Translations under genes and position numbers: made by a program
In this document: positions 50,580 through 59,339 of the stretch, one piece after another
Numbering within the stretch: the first letter of the stretch is position 1
How the letters are laid out: the number at the start of each line of letters is the position of its first letter
Notes under the pieces: generated by a model
What the model was told of the DNA's origin: nothing
What the model saw: only the letters and a program-made list of their open reading frames with translations
Database searches by the model: none
Source: Ulvibacter litoralis
GTDB taxonomy: Bacteria; Bacteroidota; Bacteroidia; Flavobacteriales; Flavobacteriaceae
Direction: 5' to 3'
Length of the DNA stretch: 64,000 bases
Assembly (NCBI RefSeq): GCF_900102055.1
Contig: NZ_FNBA01000007.1
Span: forward strand, 20,251-84,250

Positions 50580-51920
50580 ATGCAAGATACCGCTTCAGAA
50601 ATAATTAAAGATACGACGCCTCTATTTACCAATGACACTATTGTTTTTGGGGTTTTAATGGTTGCTTTAGGACTTATATTTTTTACATCTTCAAAAAAAG
50701 AAGGTTTCTGGAGTAAGTTCTACGCTATTGTACCTGCTTTATTTATCGCGTATTTTATTCCTGCAGTACTTACTACATTTGGAATTATTGCGCCAGATTG
50801 GACCACTGTTTCTGAAACTGGAGAAGCTACAAAACACAGTTCGAGCTTATACTATATGTCGAGTCGGTATTTATTACCCGCCGCGCTTGTATTAATGACA
50901 CTCAGCATCGATTTAAAAGCAGTATTTAATCTAGGTCCGAAAGCACTTATCATGTTTCTAACGGGTACTGCTGGTATCATCATTGGTGGTCCCGTCGCTG
51001 TATTACTAATTGGAACCTTTTCACCAGAAACTATTGGTGGTGAAGGAGCCGATGCTGTATGGAGAGGACTCTCAACACTAGCAGGAAGCTGGATTGGTGG
51101 TGGTGCCAACCAAACTGCCATGTTGGAAATTTATGGATACAACCAAAAACTATATGGCGGAATGGTATTCGTAGATATCGTTGTCGCGAATATTTGGATG
51201 GCTATTATTTTAATTGGAATTGGAAAGTCGGCAAAAATAGATAAATGGTTAGGTGCCGACACAAGTGCTATTGAAGCCTTGAAAGAAAAAGTATCGACCT
51301 ATTCTAAAAAAGTAGATCGTAATCCGACCTTGGCCGATTTAATGATTTTAGCTGCAATTGCATTTGGTACTGTGAGTTTTGCACATTTTGGCGCAGGTTA
51401 TTTAAGTCAAGTATTCGAATCATTTGTAGAAGGTCTTTCACCTGGTATTACTCGCAACATGTTTACGTTTTTAACGTCTAGTTTTTTCTGGATGATTTCG
51501 TTAACAACTATTGTTGGAATTATCCTATCCTACACCAAAGCTAGAAGCTATGAAGGCGCTGGTGCTAGTAAATTTGGAAGCGTTTTTATTTACATTCTCG
51601 TTGCCAGTATTGGAATGAAAATGGATCTAACTTTAATTTTCGAAAACAAAGGATTAATTGTCGTTGGATTAGTTTGGATGCTTATTCACGCTGTATTATT
51701 AATTGTGGTTGCAAAAATTATTAAAGCACCGTATTTCTTTTTAGCTGTAGGAAGTCAGGCCAATGTTGGTGGCGCTGCCTCTGCCCCTATTGTAGCTTCT
51801 GCTTTTCATCCATCTTTAGCCACAGTAGGCGTATTGCTTGCTGTTTTTGGATATGCCGTTGGAACTTTGGGAGCTGTTGCTTGTACTGCTTTAATGCAAT
51901 TGGCTGCAGTAGCTCATTAA
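50580..51920 (+). CDS. DUF819 family membrane protein (YjcL-like)
   Basis: 446 aa with about 11-12 transmembrane helices. Family features include MALGLIFFTSSKKEGFWSKFYAIVPALF-type opening helices and glycine-rich loops (AGSWIGGGANQTAMLEIYG, AVGSQANVGGAASAPIVASAF) that look like a two-fold repeated transport core. The family is related to secondary transporters such as GltS-like fold proteins; substrate unknown. A weak -7 box TATTTTG lies about 25 bp upstream. Confidence 0.88.
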   Translation: MQDTASEIIKDTTPLFTNDTIVFGVLMVALGLIFFTSSKKEGFWSKFYAIVPALFIAYFIPAVLTTFGIIAPDWTTVSETGEATKHSSSLYYMSSRYLLPAALVLMTLSIDLKAVFNLGPKALIMFLTGTAGIIIGGPVAVLLIGTFSPETIGGEGADAVWRGLSTLAGSWIGGGANQTAMLEIYGYNQKLYGGMVFVDIVVANIWMAIILIGIGKSAKIDKWLGADTSAIEALKEKVSTYSKKVDRNPTLADLMILAAIAFGTVSFAHFGAGYLSQVFESFVEGLSPGITRNMFTFLTSSFFWMISLTTIVGIILSYTKARSYEGAGASKFGSVFIYILVASIGMKMDLTLIFENKGLIVVGLVWMLIHAVLLIVVAKIIKAPYFFLAVGSQANVGGAASAPIVASAFHPSLATVGVLLAVFGYAVGTLGAVACTALMQLAAVAH

Positions 51921-51989
51921 ATTTGTAAAATTCAATAGTCAATTTCTTAAAAAAATAGCATCTTTGCTCGCTTAAAATAAGACTCCAAA

Positions 51990-52697
51990 ATGAAATACCT
52001 TTTTTCCTTACTTACTATTTTTTTCTTAGTTGTTAGCTGCTCGAAAAGCGATAAAGAAATGCACCTTACAGGACATGTAAAAGGATTAAAAAAAGGAACA
52101 CTGTTGCTTCAGAAATTTGAAGACACCATATTAACGACCGTAGATTCAGTTCAAGTTAACGGTGACTCTAGCTTTGAATTTTCCGAAGAAATAAACAGCC
52201 CAGAGATTTACTACCTATACCTTAGATTGAAAGACGGTACTTTAATTGATGATCGTATTACTTTTTTTGCTGAACCCAGCGAAATTACAATCAACACGAC
52301 ATTGAAGAGTTTTGAACTTGACGCAAAAATTACAGGTTCAAAAAATGAAGACGCTTTAAATGACTATAAAAAGTTAATGAAAAGGTATTCAGACAAAAAC
52401 TTAGACCATATTGAAAGCGGACTTAAAGCATTACAAGAAGGAAATGATTCGTTAGTAAGTGCTATAGAAGGACAAAGAAGCAGCTTAAAAGCAAGTAAAT
52501 ACTTTATGACAGTGAACTTTGCCATAAACCACAAAGAATACGAATTAGCGCCTTATTTAGCGCTTACAGAAATTTACGATGCAAATCCTAAATATCTGGA
52601 TACCGTGTATAACACACTTACTCCAAAAATAAAAGACTCTAAATACGGTACCGCATTAGAGTCTTATATTAAAGAGGTAAAGAAAGAAAAGAATTAA
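51990..52697 (+). CDS. DUF4369-domain lipoprotein
   Basis: 235 aa. Lipoprotein signal (MKYLFSLLTIFFLVVSCSKSD, lipobox VVSC). An N-terminal beta domain (HLTGHVKGLKKGTLLLQKFEDT ... VDSVQVNGDSSFEFSEEI) matches DUF4369, which in Bacteroidota often precedes a thioredoxin domain. Here no thioredoxin CxxC domain follows; a lysine-rich helical tail (about 115-235) takes its place. Its stop overlaps the convergent gene at 52694 by 4 bp. Confidence 0.82.
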   Translation: MKYLFSLLTIFFLVVSCSKSDKEMHLTGHVKGLKKGTLLLQKFEDTILTTVDSVQVNGDSSFEFSEEINSPEIYYLYLRLKDGTLIDDRITFFAEPSEITINTTLKSFELDAKITGSKNEDALNDYKKLMKRYSDKNLDHIESGLKALQEGNDSLVSAIEGQRSSLKASKYFMTVNFAINHKEYELAPYLALTEIYDANPKYLDTVYNTLTPKIKDSKYGTALESYIKEVKKEKN

Positions 52698-52963
52698 CTT
52701 AATCCGTTAATTTTTTCGATCAATTTTCTACCTTTTTCTTCTAGATCAGCATTGATAGCTTTAAAATGTTGTTTTTTGTTTTCAACATTTTTATCGTTTA
52801 CTTTAGCGATAAGCTCATCAAAAGTTGTAATTGCTTCGTCAATGATTGCTTCAGCTTTTTTATTGTCTTTACTTGGATTTGTTAACTCCCAGATATACAC
52901 CGCTTCGATAATATCTCCTAATACGTAATTAATATCTTTTTTTAAGTCGCGTACGTTTGCCAT
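52694..52963 (-). CDS. Conserved helical protein of unknown function
   Basis: 89 aa, acidic and fully helical, reading MANVRDLKKDINYVLGDIIE at the start and ending LIEKINGLS. I recognise it as a conserved short Bacteroidota protein, but no function is known. A perfect -7 box TATTTTTG on the minus strand (52982-52989) lies 19 bp upstream. The convergent neighbour shares its TTAA stop region. Confidence 0.7.
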   Translation of the reverse strand: MANVRDLKKDINYVLGDIIEAVYIWELTNPSKDNKKAEAIIDEAITTFDELIAKVNDKNVENKKQHFKAINADLEEKGRKLIEKINGLS

Positions 52964-52981
52964 AATAATTTAAATTTTGTG

Positions 52982-52989
52982 CAAAAATA
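52982..52989 (-). promoter_or_regulatory. -7 box TATTTTTG for the 89-aa gene
   Basis: Perfect TAnnTTTG followed by C, 19 bp upstream of the ATG at 52963. Confidence 0.5.
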
Positions 52990-53004
52990 CTACTTTCGAG
53001 TGTA

Positions 53005-53982
53005 TTAAGGGATATAAACTTCTAAAATAGTTGCGGATGACGTTTTAATGGTAATTTCTGAGGTAGATGCAGGGATGAGCAGTGTTTCCCCTTTTTTAAT
53101 TTCTTCGGAAGTGTTTTTAGTTACGACAGTTGCAGCACCTTCTACACACATATATACTACAAATGAGTCTAGTGCGACAACATTTCTAGTGAAGTTTTTT
53201 GTTAGCGTTAGCTTATTCGTTTTAAAAAAAGGTGTGGTACACAATGGAAGGGGTTCGTTTTCGACTTCCGTATAGGTTAATTTCGCATTAGTTTCTTCAA
53301 AGGTAATTGCATCTATTGCCAATTCGTTATGAAGCTCACGTAATTCGCCATTAATGTCTGGACGGTTCCAATCGTAAATACGATACGTAATATCTGAAGT
53401 TTGTTGAATTTCGGCTATCACAACCCCCGCTCCAATAGCGTGTACGACTCCTGGAGTTATAAAAAAGGAATCTCCTTTTTGTACTTTTTCAGAATGCAGT
53501 ATCTCTGTGATTTTATTTTCTGAAAGATGCCTCAAATACGTTTCTGCGTCCATCTTTTCTGAAAATCCTAAGATAATACGAGCATCATCATCAGCATCTA
53601 GAACATACCACATTTCTGTCTTTCCGAAGGAATTATGACGTTTTTTAGCCAAAGCATCGTTTGGATGCAACTGTACTGAAAGGTCTTGATCTGCATCTAT
53701 AAACTTAAACAAAAGTGGAAATGTAGCGCCGAAGGTTTTGTAAACCTTTTTTCCAACCAATGCTTCTTTATACGTTTCTAAAAGAGAAACTAACGATACC
53801 CCTTTAAAAGTTCCATTAACAACTACCGAAATATCGCCTTCTACCCCTGAAACTTCCCAACTCTCGCCCGTATTTTCAGCAAGTTCTTTTCCAAACAAAC
53901 GAGACAATTTGGTTCCACCCCATACCTTTTCTTTCAGGATGGGAATAAATTTTAAGGGATATAATTCGGGTTTCTTTTTCAA
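53005..53982 (-). CDS. manA: Mannose-6-phosphate isomerase, class I
   Basis: 325 aa cupin enzyme that interconverts mannose-6-P and fructose-6-P. It begins YPLKFIPILKEKVWGG, with zinc-site motifs SVQLHPNDALAKK and EMWYVLDA, then VHAIGAGVVIAEIQQTSDITYRIYDW. The length matches the short Bacteroidota/Firmicutes form. The start codon is TTG (complement of 53980-53982), since no ATG precedes the conserved N-terminus. Separate from queD by 44 bp. Confidence 0.93.
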   Translation of the reverse strand: MKKKPELYPLKFIPILKEKVWGGTKLSRLFGKELAENTGESWEVSGVEGDISVVVNGTFKGVSLVSLLETYKEALVGKKVYKTFGATFPLLFKFIDADQDLSVQLHPNDALAKKRHNSFGKTEMWYVLDADDDARIILGFSEKMDAETYLRHLSENKITEILHSEKVQKGDSFFITPGVVHAIGAGVVIAEIQQTSDITYRIYDWNRPDINGELRELHNELAIDAITFEETNAKLTYTEVENEPLPLCTTPFFKTNKLTLTKNFTRNVVALDSFVVYMCVEGAATVVTKNTSEEIKKGETLLIPASTSEITIKTSSATILEVYIP

Positions 53983-54026
53983 TAGTATTTTTTAAACGAA
54001 AATTTCAGTGCTACTTTTCAGAGTTA

Positions 54027-54434
54027 TTAACCTGTATATACTACAAAATTACGCGGTGTTTCGTATAGTTTTACTGAAATTTGATATTTTGATTGCAAAC
54101 GAGTATTCAGTTTATTCCAAATCACGATTGCAATATTCTCCACGGTTGGATTTAGATCTTTAAATTCTAAAACTTCAACATTTAAGTTTTTATGATCGAA
54201 AGGAGTTAATATTTCCTCCTCAATAATAGTTTTCAATATTTTTAAATCGATAAGAAAACCTGTTTCAGGATCCATTGTTCCAGTAAGTCCTACTTCTAAA
54301 TCGTAGTTATGTCCGTGGTAATGAGGATTGCTACATTTGCCAAAAACTTCAAAATTTTTAGCATCACTCCATTCTTTTTTATACAAACGGTGTGCAGCAT
54401 TAAAATGTGCTTTGCGATAAATAGTTAAGCTCAT
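54027..54434 (-). CDS. queD: 6-carboxytetrahydropterin synthase (QueD/PTPS family)
   Basis: 135 aa. It converts dihydroneopterin triphosphate to 6-carboxytetrahydropterin in queuosine/7-deazaguanine synthesis. Zinc histidines are in HFNAAHRLY and NPHYHGHNYDLEVG, and the catalytic region FGKCSNPHYHGH is present. FDHKNLN carries the Asp/His of the triad. It overlaps idi by 4 bp (ATGA), so translation is coupled. Confidence 0.92.
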   Translation of the reverse strand: MSLTIYRKAHFNAAHRLYKKEWSDAKNFEVFGKCSNPHYHGHNYDLEVGLTGTMDPETGFLIDLKILKTIIEEEILTPFDHKNLNVEVLEFKDLNPTVENIAIVIWNKLNTRLQSKYQISVKLYETPRNFVVYTG

Positions 54435-54949
54435 ACAGATAAGTGTTTTTGAAATTTGTCGAAAATAATCTTAAACCAAGCTGTATAAATCTCAGGTTGT
54501 GCTTCGATATCTTTTTTTACCTCTTCTAATGGCATCCACTTCCAAGCGGCAACCTCCTCTTCATTGATGAGCGGTGCTTCATTATAATTTCCAAGTAAAA
54601 TGTGATCAAATTCGTGCTCCGTTAAGCCATTGTCAAAAGGAGCTTTGTAAATAAAAGAGATACTTTGTTTGAGCGGAGTTTCAAACCCCATCTCTTCAAA
54701 CAAACGACGTTTACCGGCTTCTAATGAGGTTTCTCCATCTCGTTGATGACTACAACAAGTATTGGTCCAAAGTCCTGGAGAATGGTATTTATGCAACGCT
54801 CTTTGCTGAAGCATTAACTCATTCTTCTCATTAAAAACAAACACGGAAAAAGCACGATGTAAAAGCCCTTTTTCATGCGCTTCTAACTTAGGCATTAGCC
54901 CAATTTGAACGTCGTTTTCATTAACAAGAATTACTTGTTCTTCAGCCAT
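54431..54949 (-). CDS. idi: Isopentenyl-diphosphate delta-isomerase (type 1)
   Basis: 172 aa Nudix-fold enzyme that isomerises IPP and DMAPP for isoprenoid and carotenoid synthesis. Active-site cysteine is in NTCCSHQRDGE (with metal-site histidines), and the Nudix-like helix is AGKRRLFEEMGFET. The catalytic glutamate region EHEFDHILLG is intact. First gene of a unit with queD; -7 box TATTTTTG at 54967-54974 on the minus strand. Confidence 0.94.
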   Translation of the reverse strand: MAEEQVILVNENDVQIGLMPKLEAHEKGLLHRAFSVFVFNEKNELMLQQRALHKYHSPGLWTNTCCSHQRDGETSLEAGKRRLFEEMGFETPLKQSISFIYKAPFDNGLTEHEFDHILLGNYNEAPLINEEEVAAWKWMPLEEVKKDIEAQPEIYTAWFKIIFDKFQKHLSV

Positions 54950-54966
54950 AGTACAATTTTATTTTT

Positions 54967-54974
54967 CAAAAATA
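54967..54974 (-). promoter_or_regulatory. -7 box TATTTTTG for idi-queD
   Basis: Perfect TAnnTTTG on the minus strand, 17 bp upstream of the idi ATG. Confidence 0.5.
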
Positions 54975-55028
54975 CAAAATAGGATCTTGTAAATAAAAAA
55001 CAAAAGTGTTTCTTCCGAAGTAAAAGTA

Positions 55029-56993
55029 TTAATTATTTGTAACCGTCGAATTAAGGTCCTGAATAATAAACATAGATCGTCTATTTAATTGGTGTTCTTC
55101 TTCAGTGCATTCTACGTCATTTCCGCAATGATTCACCAATTGTGTCTCACCATATCCTTTGGCACTTAGTCTAGCTCTTGAAATTCCTTTATCTACCAAC
55201 CAATTTAATGTAGATTGAGCTCTTCGATCGGAAAGCTTTAAGTTATAACTATCTCTACCTCTTGAATCGGTATGTGACTCAATGCTAATAACCAATTCAG
55301 AATACTTGCGCAATGCTGCTAAAATTTTTGCTAACTCAACAGCTGCATCTGGACGTATTTCTGAACGATCATAATCGAAATAAATAGGCTGTAAACTAAG
55401 TCGGCACCCTAAGTCGTTAGGAGGACAAATTTCTTTGTGTTTTAATTCTAATGTTACATCTACTACACCACCTTCATCTGGAGTTACTAAGGTTTTCTCA
55501 TTTGGAAAATAATCCTTTTTAGTTCCTAGTAAAGTATATTTTGTATCACATTCTTTCGTGAAAGTTACGGTTGCATCTTCTCCAACGGTTACTTTCTGAA
55601 TTACTTGATAATTTTCATCTAAAATTGAAACTTCAGCACCAGGTAATAATTCTTGTGTATCGATATCTCGCACTACGACATTGATTGTCATGACACATTC
55701 TTCTACGAATCTAAAAATTTCATCATCGATACTACCTCTTCCTCCATCTACATTTGAAGTATAAAAACCAGTCCCTTCACTTTCCTTGGTAATAAATCCA
55801 AAATCATCAAAATTACTATTAATTGGTTCTCCAAAGTTGGTTATTTTACCAAGTTCTCCTTCTTCATCAATAGGAATAATAAATATATCTAAACCTCCAA
55901 AACCTCCGTGACCATCACTTGAGAAGTACAGGTTGTTTTTCTCACTAACAAAAGGAAACGTTTCACGAGCTTTCGTATTTACTTTTTCTCCTAAATTCAC
56001 AGGAGGGCCATACATATTATTTCCTAAAATTTCAACATACCATAAATCAGAACGGCCAAACGTACCAGGCATATCTGAAGCAAAGTAAAGACGTTTTTCG
56101 TCCAGACTTAATGCCGGATGGGCTACACTATATTCTTCATCATTAAAAGGTAGCTCTAATACATTAACCCAGTCTCCAGTTTCACTAATGGTCGCTTTAT
56201 ATAACTTAAGGCGCATTGTTCGTTGTCGGTCACTCTTCTTTTTACCATTTGTATAATTATTTCGAGTGAAGTAAACTGTTTTTCCGTTTTTAGAAAAAGA
56301 GGTAGATGATTCGTGATAAATGGTATTTACATCTCCTTTTAAAGGAACCGGATCTGATAAATTTCCATACTTATCGATGCTAGCTTCGTACAAATCTAAA
56401 TAAGGAAGATTGTTCCAGTTGTGCGTTTTAAAGTTTGAAAGATCCTTTGTAGAAGAAGCAAAAACAATTTTATCTTTATAATAAGAAGGTCCAAAATCTG
56501 AAAACTTACTATTAACTGATATTTTATTAATTACATATTTAAACGGCTCTACTCCTAAACTTTTAAGGTATTCAGGGTCATTTTCAAAAACTTGCACTAC
56601 CCGTTCTTCTCCACCTAATGCAACGTATTTTTCCATTAACACATCAGAATCGGCATAATTGCTAATACTTTTTAGGGCTTGTGCTGCTCTATAATAATAT
56701 TCTGTATCTACATCGTTTGGGTAGGTATCTAATAATCGAGTATACCATTTTGATGCATTGGTATAATCACTATTATAATAGTAGGTATCTCCTAATTTTT
56801 TAAAAATTTCTGCGGAATGATAGCCGTCTTCGACAACCATAAGATAGATATCTCGAGCATCTATAAAGTCATATTTATCATATTCTTTATTGGCTTTTCG
56901 AACGTCACCATTTTGAGCATTCAAAAGCTGAATACAGAAAAGAAATATTCCAAAAAAAATAGTTTTTCTACCGAAACTCTTTATAGTAATCAT
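55029..56993 (-). CDS. OmpA-family protein with TPR, PD40 propeller and carboxypeptidase-like domains, paralogue 2
   Basis: 654 aa. Signal peptide (about 1-26, ending LNAQ). Order of domains: TPR-like helices (about 30-125), WD40/PD40-type propeller (about 155-400, with SFSKNGKTVYFTRNNY and PALSLDEKRLYFASDMPG), carboxypeptidase-regulatory-like beta domain (about 425-505), and a C-terminal OmpA peptidoglycan-binding domain (about 525-650, IYFDYDRSEIRPDAAVELAK, ESHTDSRGRDSYNLKLSDRRA). This order matches PorE-type proteins associated with T9SS. It likely links surface or secretion components to peptidoglycan. It is a paralogue of the 57328 gene but is separated from it by a terminator, so probably transcribed separately. 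Confidence 0.88.
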   Translation of the reverse strand: MITIKSFGRKTIFFGIFLFCIQLLNAQNGDVRKANKEYDKYDFIDARDIYLMVVEDGYHSAEIFKKLGDTYYYNSDYTNASKWYTRLLDTYPNDVDTEYYYRAAQALKSISNYADSDVLMEKYVALGGEERVVQVFENDPEYLKSLGVEPFKYVINKISVNSKFSDFGPSYYKDKIVFASSTKDLSNFKTHNWNNLPYLDLYEASIDKYGNLSDPVPLKGDVNTIYHESSTSFSKNGKTVYFTRNNYTNGKKKSDRQRTMRLKLYKATISETGDWVNVLELPFNDEEYSVAHPALSLDEKRLYFASDMPGTFGRSDLWYVEILGNNMYGPPVNLGEKVNTKARETFPFVSEKNNLYFSSDGHGGFGGLDIFIIPIDEEGELGKITNFGEPINSNFDDFGFITKESEGTGFYTSNVDGGRGSIDDEIFRFVEECVMTINVVVRDIDTQELLPGAEVSILDENYQVIQKVTVGEDATVTFTKECDTKYTLLGTKKDYFPNEKTLVTPDEGGVVDVTLELKHKEICPPNDLGCRLSLQPIYFDYDRSEIRPDAAVELAKILAALRKYSELVISIESHTDSRGRDSYNLKLSDRRAQSTLNWLVDKGISRARLSAKGYGETQLVNHCGNDVECTEEEHQLNRRSMFIIQDLNSTVTNN

Positions 56994-57327
56994 ACTTTAC
57001 TTTTTAATTATAACTAATTCTTTTCAGAATTAAAAAACATTAGATAGTCTGTTCATATTAAGAAACATACCGTAATCAATGTAGATTCTTAAATTAAACT
57101 ATACGTAAAAAATTTGTGGGGAAGAGTTGCATTCAAACAAGGTGTTATGCCTGTTAAAGATAAAACCGAAGTAAAGATACACAAGTATTTTAGTATCTAA
57201 ATCGACTAAAGTAGGAATTAGATTAAAACCCTAAATATTCGATAAAACACCTTTTTCAACGTTAAAATTTAAAAAAAAGCGCCCAGTTGAAAAATTGAGC
57301 GCTTTTTATTTATTGGTTAGCGTACTA
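56994..57327. other. Intergenic region between the two OmpA-family genes
   Basis: 334 bp without an ORF. It contains the terminator at 57271-57307 and a single TACGTA (57103-57108) on AT-rich background. A weak minus-strand -7-like TATGTTTC lies at 57063-57070. I see no second ACGT at 10 bp, so it is not counted with the shared promoter group. Confidence 0.5.
57271..57307 (-). terminator. Terminator after the first OmpA-family gene
   Basis: AAAAGCGC (57275-57282) pairs with GCGCTTTT (57299-57306). On the minus strand an eight-T run follows. Confidence 0.75.
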
Positions 57328-59328
57328 TCAGTTTTGTATAATAAACATAGAACGTCTATTCATTTGATGTTCTTTTTCAGAACATTTTACTCCATCACTA
57401 CACGTAGGATTATTTCTTTGTTCTTCCGTACAGTCGTAAGTTCCAATTTTCTTTCCACATTCATCAAACACTAAACAACGATCTAAAAGTTGACTTTCAC
57501 CATATCCTTTAGCTGTTAATCGCGATGGACTAATTCCTTTATTTACAAGCCAGTTTAAAGTAGCTTGAGCACGTTTTTCAGACAATCTATTGTTGTATGA
57601 ATTTGTCGCTCTAGAATCTGTATGAGATTCTATATGAATATTCAATTGTGGATAATCTCTTAACGCAACATATATTTTTGCTAGTTCAATTTCGGCATCT
57701 GGGCGAATGTTGTATCTATCAAAATCAAAGAATATTGGTTGTAAGCATAAACGACATCCTAAATCATTAGGAGGACAAGGTCCTCTTAAAGGAAGAGGTA
57801 CTTCAATGTTTCCAGTTTTATCAGGTGTTTCTACTAACTTTTCATTAGGCGAATAGGTTTCTTTTGTAGCACGGACTGAATATTGTGAGCTACATTCTGC
57901 ATCAAAATGATAGGCTCCATTTTGGTCAGCTTCCATTGTTGAAATGACCTTATTATTAGCATCTAATAATGTAACTACTGCTCCAGGTAATAATTCTCTA
58001 GTATCAACATCGAAAACAATTCCTGAGATTGTAATAACACATTTCTCATAAATTCTATAGATATCATCATCTATACTACCTCTTTCTCCATCTCTATTGG
58101 AAGATAAATATCCTAATCCTTTTTCCTCATCTAAAATAAAACCAAAATCATCTTGTGAACTATTTACAGGTTCTCCAAGATTCACAAGCTCACCAGCTTG
58201 TCCATTGGCATCTAGTTTTGTGACAAATACATCATAGCCACCAAGTCCTGCTAAACCATCAGTAGCAAAGTATAAGTTTCCTTCTTTACTAATGTATGGA
58301 AAAGACTCTCTTGCTTCGGTATTTATTTGATCTCCTAGATTTACAGGAGCACCATAGGTATCGTTTCCTAATACTTCTACATACCAAAGATCTGACATTC
58401 CCATAGTACCCGGCATGTCTGATGAAAAGTATAATTTCTTTTCGTCAGGACTTAACGCAGGATGAGCTACAGAATATTCTTTACTATTAAAAGGCAATTC
58501 AACTATATTTCCCCAATTACCATCACCATTGTGGGTTGCTTTGTATAGTTTAAGACGAATTGTTTTATTTTCATCTCTTCCTTTTTTACCGTTTATAAAA
58601 TTATTACGTGTAAAGAAAACGGTTCTTCCATCTTTAGTAAATGATGTGGAAGATTCGTGAAAAGTTGTATTAATTTCTCCACTTAGTGGCTCTGGTTTAG
58701 AAAGACGTCCTTCTTCATCCATTGTAGCCATAAATAAATCTAAGAAAGGCTGTTGATTCCATTCATAGATTTTTCCTCCTTCAGTTTTATTTGAAGATGT
58801 AGCGTAAACTAATTTATTTCCGTAGAATGAAGGACCGAAGTCTGAATAGTTTGTATTAATAGTGACTTTATCAAGTTCATATCCTTTAGATGCTAGCCCA
58901 ATGCTTTCAAGGTAATTTGAATCTTTTTTGAAATCTTTAAGCAACAATCCATTCCCTCCTTTGGCGACAAAGCCATCCATCATCTTTTTAGCTTCTTCGT
59001 ATTTCTTAAGACTTTTTAAAGATTGTGAAGCTCTAAAATAATATTCAGCTTTTGTTTCATCTGGAAACTCCTCAACTAGTCTAGAATACCATTTAGCAGC
59101 ATTATCATAATCACTGTTCCAGTAATACGTGTCTCCTAGTCTTTGATAAATTTCGGCAGATTTATATCCGTCCTCTATTACTTTAAGATAAATTTCCCTC
59201 GCATCAATATATGAGTATCGATCAAACTCTTTATTTGCTTTCGCAATTTGTTTTTTCTGGGGAAAAGCAACACTGGTAATGAAAAGAACCAATGTTAACA
59301 TTAATATTTTTTGTGAGATTTTATTCAT
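57328..59328 (-). CDS. OmpA-family protein with TPR, PD40 propeller and carboxypeptidase-like domains, paralogue 1
   Basis: 666 aa, the same domain order as the 55029 protein and closely similar throughout. Signal peptide ends VAFPQ. TPR-like region EIYLKVIEDGYKSAEIYQRLGD-type, propeller motif SFTKDGRTVFFTRNNF, and OmpA core IFFDFDRYNIRPDAEIELAK with ESHTDSRATNSYN. It differs by an extra Cys-rich loop in the OmpA domain (CLVFDECGKK ... YDCTEEQRNNPTCSDG). It lies 11 bp downstream of the SprF/PorP-like gene, so it is in the adhesin operon. In gliding bacteria such a gene next to sprF fits a role in displaying or attaching the adhesin. Confidence 0.9.
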   Translation of the reverse strand: MNKISQKILMLTLVLFITSVAFPQKKQIAKANKEFDRYSYIDAREIYLKVIEDGYKSAEIYQRLGDTYYWNSDYDNAAKWYSRLVEEFPDETKAEYYFRASQSLKSLKKYEEAKKMMDGFVAKGGNGLLLKDFKKDSNYLESIGLASKGYELDKVTINTNYSDFGPSFYGNKLVYATSSNKTEGGKIYEWNQQPFLDLFMATMDEEGRLSKPEPLSGEINTTFHESSTSFTKDGRTVFFTRNNFINGKKGRDENKTIRLKLYKATHNGDGNWGNIVELPFNSKEYSVAHPALSPDEKKLYFSSDMPGTMGMSDLWYVEVLGNDTYGAPVNLGDQINTEARESFPYISKEGNLYFATDGLAGLGGYDVFVTKLDANGQAGELVNLGEPVNSSQDDFGFILDEEKGLGYLSSNRDGERGSIDDDIYRIYEKCVITISGIVFDVDTRELLPGAVVTLLDANNKVISTMEADQNGAYHFDAECSSQYSVRATKETYSPNEKLVETPDKTGNIEVPLPLRGPCPPNDLGCRLCLQPIFFDFDRYNIRPDAEIELAKIYVALRDYPQLNIHIESHTDSRATNSYNNRLSEKRAQATLNWLVNKGISPSRLTAKGYGESQLLDRCLVFDECGKKIGTYDCTEEQRNNPTCSDGVKCSEKEHQMNRRSMFIIQN

Positions 59329-59339
59329 AGTATGCGTTT

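Noticed and set aside
57103..57108. A fifth copy of the ACGT-pair promoter before the second OmpA gene
   Set aside because: Only one TACGTA is present; no second ACGT lies 10 bp away on either side and no -7 box is at the expected distance.
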